A stretch of 55,290 bases of DNA from assembly GCA_018268775.1 (NCBI GenBank), contig JAFDVV010000032.1:31081-86370 (forward strand). Reading direction: 5' to 3'. The notes under the pieces are model-generated. The model was not told the DNA's origin and searched no databases. It was given only the letters and a program-made list of their open reading frames with translations. Position 1 is the stretch's first letter. Every line of letters starts with the position of its first letter. The DNA is from Acidobacteriota bacterium (GTDB taxonomy: Bacteria; Acidobacteriota; Terriglobia; Terriglobales; Acidobacteriaceae). Shown piece after piece: positions 51,654-55,290 of this stretch. The translations under genes and the position numbers were made by a program.

Positions 51654-52196
51654 CTAGTCCTGATCGAGAACCGAAAAGACCTCCGCCACATTCACGCTGA
51701 TCGCTGTCCCGGCGACAGCCAGTTCCGTCTCCCGAACAACCTCAAAGCCGTCCGCCGTATACCTTCGAGCTTCCCGGGCACCCGGATCGAAGCACCATAC
51801 ATGCTCGACGCCCATGGCCAGGTAATCGTTCAACCGCGCCCGCATTCTCGCCCACGTGTCCTCCGGGCTGAGCACCTCGATGCACAGGAGCGGGGCTTCC
51901 CGGACGATCCTGTTTACCTTCTGCCCACGGCGCAGAATCAATACATCGGGAACCCTGTACCGCTTCGGCCCTACCTGCAGACGGCACTCGGGTACCGTCA
52001 CAATCTTCCAATCGGCCTCATGGGTTCCAAATATCCTTAGCAACACAAACTGGACACGACCGTGCTCAAACTCTCCCAGATTTCGCTCCTCGACCCTTCC
52101 GTCCACATAGTCGCAGTCGGGCCGGTAGCTCGTACGCAGGTACTCCTCCTCGGAGACGAACCGTTCTTCCGCCGAAATCGCATGGGCCGTTGCCAT
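51654..52196 (-). CDS. Uma2-family (PD-(D/E)XK-fold) protein
   Basis: A 180-residue Uma2/DUF820 protein. The fold signature includes the EEYLRTSYRPDCDYVDGRVE opening, RVPDVLIL (PD motif), CIEVLSPEDTW (E-x-L-S) and DYLAMGVEHVWCFDP. In many members a Lys precedes the DY-x-x-x-G-V segment; here it is Arg (RARLNDYLAMGV). Uma2 proteins are numerous in cyanobacteria and acidobacteria and are predicted nucleases, but their role is unclear. It lies 61 bp after the mrdA stop and 34 bp before rodA, apparently inserted into the elongasome cluster. Confidence 0.85.
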   Translation of the reverse strand: MATAHAISAEERFVSEEEYLRTSYRPDCDYVDGRVEERNLGEFEHGRVQFVLLRIFGTHEADWKIVTVPECRLQVGPKRYRVPDVLILRRGQKVNRIVREAPLLCIEVLSPEDTWARMRARLNDYLAMGVEHVWCFDPGAREARRYTADGFEVVRETELAVAGTAISVNVAEVFSVLDQD

Positions 52197-52257
52197 GGTT
52201 TTAGTATGCTCCTATCGGCCTCTACCGTCACTCGAAGTCGATGCTCCGGCTATCTAA

Positions 52258-54222
52258 TTAATTTGGCACATTTTCAGTCTTCAGCGCGACGGGCGGCGGG
52301 GTAGCCTGAGCCGTCGGTTGACCTGTGGGCGGGGCTGCGGGGGTCTCTGGAGCAGCCGACGCCGGCTTCGGCGTCTCGGCGATCTTGAGATTGTTGGCAC
52401 GCCTGCGCTGCTTCTCCACGAACGTATTGATAATGCCAGCGGCCAGCCGGGCGGAGTTGTTGCCCCAGTAGCCGTGCTCCCACAGAACGGCGACCACGAT
52501 GTCGGGGTTGCGGCGGGGCGTCATTCCCACAAACCAGGCGTTGGGGATGGTGTTCTTGTTGGTGCTGCCCTTCTGGCGCCCGCTGACGACGTCGGCTGTA
52601 CCGGTCTTGCCGGCGAAGTCGACCCCCTCAAGGCGGGCGGCATAGGCCGTGCCGATGGGCGAAGATGTCACCGAATACATGGCGTCGGTAATGATCTCCC
52701 AGTTCTCGGGAGTGAGCGGAATCGTCTTTTCACCGGAGCCGGGAAAGTTCTCCTGGATGGATTCCTGAAGCTCGGGAGGGACCTGATCGGACGAGACCAG
52801 GTGCGGGCGGCGGAGTACTCCCCCTGAAGCAATCCCGGAGAGTGCGCGGGCCAACTGGACCGGTGTTGCCGTCGTCGCACCCTGGCCGATACCGACGGAG
52901 ATCGTCTCGCCGGCATACCACTTCTCGTGATAGTTCTTCAGCTTCCATTGCGTCGAGGGCACGATGCCAGAGGCCTCGTCGGGAAGGTCGATTCCGGTCT
53001 TCTGCCCCAGCCCCACCGAAGAGGCATACCTTGCGATGGTGTCGATGCCCAGACGATCGGCGAGCGTGTAATAGAACGTATCGCAGGAGTACGGGATGGC
53101 GTTGTCGATGCTGACCATGCCGTGGTTGCGGTCGCAGGAGAAGTAGTGTCCGTAGAAGGTTGCGCCGTGGTTGCAGGGCACATGCATCAACTGCGCCTTG
53201 CCCTCCTGAAGACCGGCGTACGACATGATGATCTTGAAGGTCGATCCCGGCGCCAGTTGCGCCTGAATGGCCTTGTTCAGCAGCGGGTGGTCGGGGTTAT
53301 TGAGTATCTCGTTCCAGTAACTTTTCGTCAGGCGCACCGCGAACTGGTTGGGGTCGAAGGTAGGCCGCGAGACCAGCGCCAGAATCTCGCCGGTGTGCGG
53401 GTCCATGGCAATCACTGCGCCGTTCTTGCCCTCCATCGCCTTCTCCGCCGCCATCTGGATGTCGAGGTCGATGGTGAGCCGGAGGTCTTTACCCGGCTGC
53501 GCGAGGGTCTGCCCGAGGTGGCCGATCTCCTTGCCGTGCGAGTTCACGATCACGTCGCGGCTGCCGTCCACTCCGCGAAGGAGCGAATCGTAGGTGGCCT
53601 CCACGCCCGACTTTCCGACGACGTCGCCCGGCTGATAGAAGGCATACTTCGGTTTGTTGAGGTCGTCTTCGGATATCTCGCCGACGTAGCCGATCAGGTG
53701 GGCGGCGAAGCCGTCGCGCGGGTAGAGCCTGCGTTGCTCTTCGAGCGTCTCCAGCTCGGGCAGCTCGTTGCGATGTGCTTCGATAAATGCCTGCTCGTCG
53801 GGAGTGATGTCCTGCTTGAGCGGGATCGGCTGATACTTTGGCGCGGATTCGTAGCGCTTGAGCGTCGCGTGGATCTGGTCGGGCGTCATGTGCAGCCCGG
53901 CGGAGATCAGCGGCATGTCCGCCTCGAGGTCCTTCACCTGCTCGCGCAGGATGAAGCAGGAGACCGACGGATAGTTGTCGACCAGCAGCCGGCCCTCGCG
54001 GTCGAAGAGACGGCCCCGCGGAGCCAGTACCGGGACCTTGCGGATGCGGTTGGCCTCGGCCAGCGCGCGGAAGTTGTCCACGCCAACGACCTCGAGCCGC
54101 CACAGGCCCGCGGCGAGGACGACCAGAATCGCCGCAATCACATACTGCACCGCCGTCAGCTTGGCGACGGGCAGCTTCTCGGTCTTGCGTATGGCGAGTT
54201 CGGATTGTGGCGTCAGTTCCAT
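52258..54222 (-). CDS. mrdA: Penicillin-binding protein 2 (elongation transpeptidase)
   Basis: A 654-residue class B PBP. One N-terminal membrane helix (AVQYVIAAILVVLAAGLW, preceded by a short cytoplasmic tail), the PBP dimerisation region, then the transpeptidase: SxxK in APGSTFKIIM (near residue 327), SYSCDTFYY (SxC rather than SxN), and KTGTADV (near 538). The Pro-rich C-terminal tail is dispensable in appearance. It cross-links new glycan during rod elongation with RodA. The gene starts 48 bp after mreD. Confidence 0.95.
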   Translation of the reverse strand: MELTPQSELAIRKTEKLPVAKLTAVQYVIAAILVVLAAGLWRLEVVGVDNFRALAEANRIRKVPVLAPRGRLFDREGRLLVDNYPSVSCFILREQVKDLEADMPLISAGLHMTPDQIHATLKRYESAPKYQPIPLKQDITPDEQAFIEAHRNELPELETLEEQRRLYPRDGFAAHLIGYVGEISEDDLNKPKYAFYQPGDVVGKSGVEATYDSLLRGVDGSRDVIVNSHGKEIGHLGQTLAQPGKDLRLTIDLDIQMAAEKAMEGKNGAVIAMDPHTGEILALVSRPTFDPNQFAVRLTKSYWNEILNNPDHPLLNKAIQAQLAPGSTFKIIMSYAGLQEGKAQLMHVPCNHGATFYGHYFSCDRNHGMVSIDNAIPYSCDTFYYTLADRLGIDTIARYASSVGLGQKTGIDLPDEASGIVPSTQWKLKNYHEKWYAGETISVGIGQGATTATPVQLARALSGIASGGVLRRPHLVSSDQVPPELQESIQENFPGSGEKTIPLTPENWEIITDAMYSVTSSPIGTAYAARLEGVDFAGKTGTADVVSGRQKGSTNKNTIPNAWFVGMTPRRNPDIVVAVLWEHGYWGNNSARLAAGIINTFVEKQRRRANNLKIAETPKPASAAPETPAAPPTGQPTAQATPPPVALKTENVPN

Positions 54223-54270
54223 CGGTCTTTCAGTGCGGGGGCTGCCGGTTAGACGGCTCCCGCGGTCAAA

Positions 54271-54795
54271 TCACTCCGGTCGTTTCGTCAGGTCAAGCAG
54301 AAAGAAGATCGGTATTGCCACCACTGTGTTTGCCAGTGCGCGCAAAAGCTCTTGTAGCCATTGCAGATGCACCTCGGCCTGCCCGAGCAGTCTGCGATTG
54401 ATGAGGAACAGGATTGCGCTGTTGAGGATGGAGAATCCAAAGTTCATCAGCACGCGGGTCGTCAGGCTGTCCACGTCGACCTGCACGCCGATGCTGGCCG
54501 CGATATATCCGATCACCGACTTTGCCATGCCGTTGACACCGATGGGGCGTCCCGTAAGCGCGTCCTGGGCAAGGCCTATCAGTGCGCCGGTGATGGTGCC
54601 TGCCGCCGGACTTCGCCGTGAGACGGAGAAGAAGATCGCCACGATCAACGGCAGATCGATATACGAGAACCGCCAGAAGAGCCGGGACAAGAGCACCTGG
54701 AGAACGATCGCCGCAACCGGCACAAGCAGCGTTACAGCCGGTGAGAAGCTGTGCTGTTCGATCTCCTGTCGCGATGTGTAGCTGAGGCTGGGCAT
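54271..54795 (-). CDS. mreD: Rod-shape determining protein MreD
   Basis: A 174-residue membrane protein with five or six helices. Typical MreD features are the short hydrophobic helices, PLIVAIFFSVSRRSPAAGTI, GLAQDALTGRPIGVNGMAKSV (a conserved G-L-x-x-D motif) and length near 165-180. It begins two bases after the mreC stop and precedes mrdA, the standard order, and would join the MreBCD-RodA-PBP2 elongasome. Confidence 0.92.
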   Translation of the reverse strand: MPSLSYTSRQEIEQHSFSPAVTLLVPVAAIVLQVLLSRLFWRFSYIDLPLIVAIFFSVSRRSPAAGTITGALIGLAQDALTGRPIGVNGMAKSVIGYIAASIGVQVDVDSLTTRVLMNFGFSILNSAILFLINRRLLGQAEVHLQWLQELLRALANTVVAIPIFFLLDLTKRPE

Positions 54796-54797
54796 GG

Positions 54798-55290
54798 TCA
54801 GTTGTTGGGGCTCTCCGGTTGAGGTTTGGCGGGGCCGTCCGAAGAGGTAGGCGTGGTTGAGCGCGGCGCCGGAGCGGCGACTGGCCCGGCCGGGTGTTCT
54901 GCCCCAGGGGTGAGATCCGCTGCGGGAGGCGTCGTCCCAGGCGAATAGCGGTCGGGGCGCAGCGCAGGCAGCGGACGCGGAACGACACCGGCGGGATTGG
55001 CGGAAGTTCCGAGACCGGCGGGAGCGTTGGGGTCGGCCGTATCGCGCAGGCTGGGAAGGCGGTCGGCGACGACCTGGGCAGCGGACTGCGCAGCAGCCTC
55101 GGCGGCAGCTTCGTCGGCCGCAGCTTTGGCGGCAGCCTTCGCCGCAGCCTGCTGCTGCGCCGTCGTCGCACCCTGCGCAAGATCTTTCTGGGCCAGGGCG
55201 GGCAGGTTCGTCTGCGTGCCGGTGATGACGAGCACCTCTTCCAGTTGGAAGAGGTTGGCAGCCGGCTTTATCTGGATCAGCGTATAGGGC
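54798..55290 (-). CDS. mreC: Rod-shape determining protein MreC (C-terminal part, cut by window edge)
   Basis: Only the 3' part is present. The last piece of the conserved domain reads LIQIKPAANLFQLEEVLVIT, the usual MreC C-terminal strand, and is followed by about 130 Ala/Pro-rich residues (QAAAKAAAKAAADEAAAEAA, then proline-rich text). This extension is much longer than the tail of E. coli MreC. The stop is two bases before the mreD ATG. Upstream, mreB is expected but lies outside the window. Confidence 0.9.
   Translation of the reverse strand, partial: PYTLIQIKPAANLFQLEEVLVITGTQTNLPALAQKDLAQGATTAQQQAAAKAAAKAAADEAAAEAAAQSAAQVVADRLPSLRDTADPNAPAGLGTSANPAGVVPRPLPALRPDRYSPGTTPPAADLTPGAEHPAGPVAAPAPRSTTPTSSDGPAKPQPESPNN

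Noticed and set aside
52927..54252. A 441-codon frame opposite mrdA
   Set aside because: Antisense shadow of a well-supported PBP2.

Overview
The window looks like a chromosomal segment of an acidobacterium of the Terriglobia type (Terriglobus/Granulicella/Edaphobacter-like). This is inferred from GC-rich coding sequence, a Gram-negative envelope (kdsB, an outer-membrane barrel, mre/mrd genes), menaquinone made by the futalosine route (mqnC), and three families of dispersed, hairpin-forming repeats in most intergenic gaps. No database search was possible. There is no prophage, CRISPR array, rRNA operon or classical composite transposon.

Layout. 1-2.9 kb (-): an HExxH protein, mtnP and a PfkB kinase (methionine salvage side). 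2.9-6.4 kb (+): ygfZ, DUF1844, a PhnP-like hydrolase and ribF. 6.8-10.7 kb (-): PBP1A and an S41-family protein lacking its catalytic Ser/Lys. 10.8 kb: tRNA-Met. 11.0-11.8 kb (+): kdsB, apparently starting at AUU. 12-16.6 kb (-): aminotransferase, manC, phosphohexomutase and HAD phosphatase (GDP-mannose type sugar-nucleotide supply). 16.9-20.3 kb (+): exported RraA-like protein, small ORF and PQQ dehydrogenase. 20.5-22.7 kb (-): propeller protein and coaD. 22.8-24.6 kb (+): ECF sigma, anti-sigma and Spy-like protein. 24.8-25.4 kb (+): acetate transporter. 25.6-26.7 kb (-): recA. 27.0-27.5 kb (+): a RAYT transposase inside its own repeat. 27.6-31.3 kb: double ThyX-like protein (-), then fabG, GNAT and XRE regulator (+). 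31.6-36.9 kb (-): PP2C, hydroxyacyl-CoA dehydrogenase, MaoC, small ORF, WalJ-like hydrolase, membrane protein and rhomboid. 36.9-40.9 kb: orphan DNA methyltransferase (+), Tat phosphoesterase (-), VKOR, tail-anchored protein and mqnC (+). 40.9-42 kb (-): unknown ORF and a brnT/brnA toxin-antitoxin pair. 42-45.5 kb (+): GT2 synthase, Xaa-Pro aminopeptidase and membrane protein. 45.6-55.3 kb (-): outer-membrane barrel, giant RNase E/G, and the elongasome cluster rodA, uma2, mrdA, mreD, mreC.

The most unusual points are: a pseudo-peptidase with S to G and K to Q changes; an AUU start for kdsB; a RAYT whose last codons are encoded by its REP-like target; repeats that have entered coding sequence (one protein interior and the ribF stop); three-hairpin repeats with compensatory base changes; an RNase E/G whose S1 domain is split by about 600 disordered residues; a double ThyX-like protein with its signature divided between the halves; and a probably leaderless brnT promoter overlapped by a palindrome.
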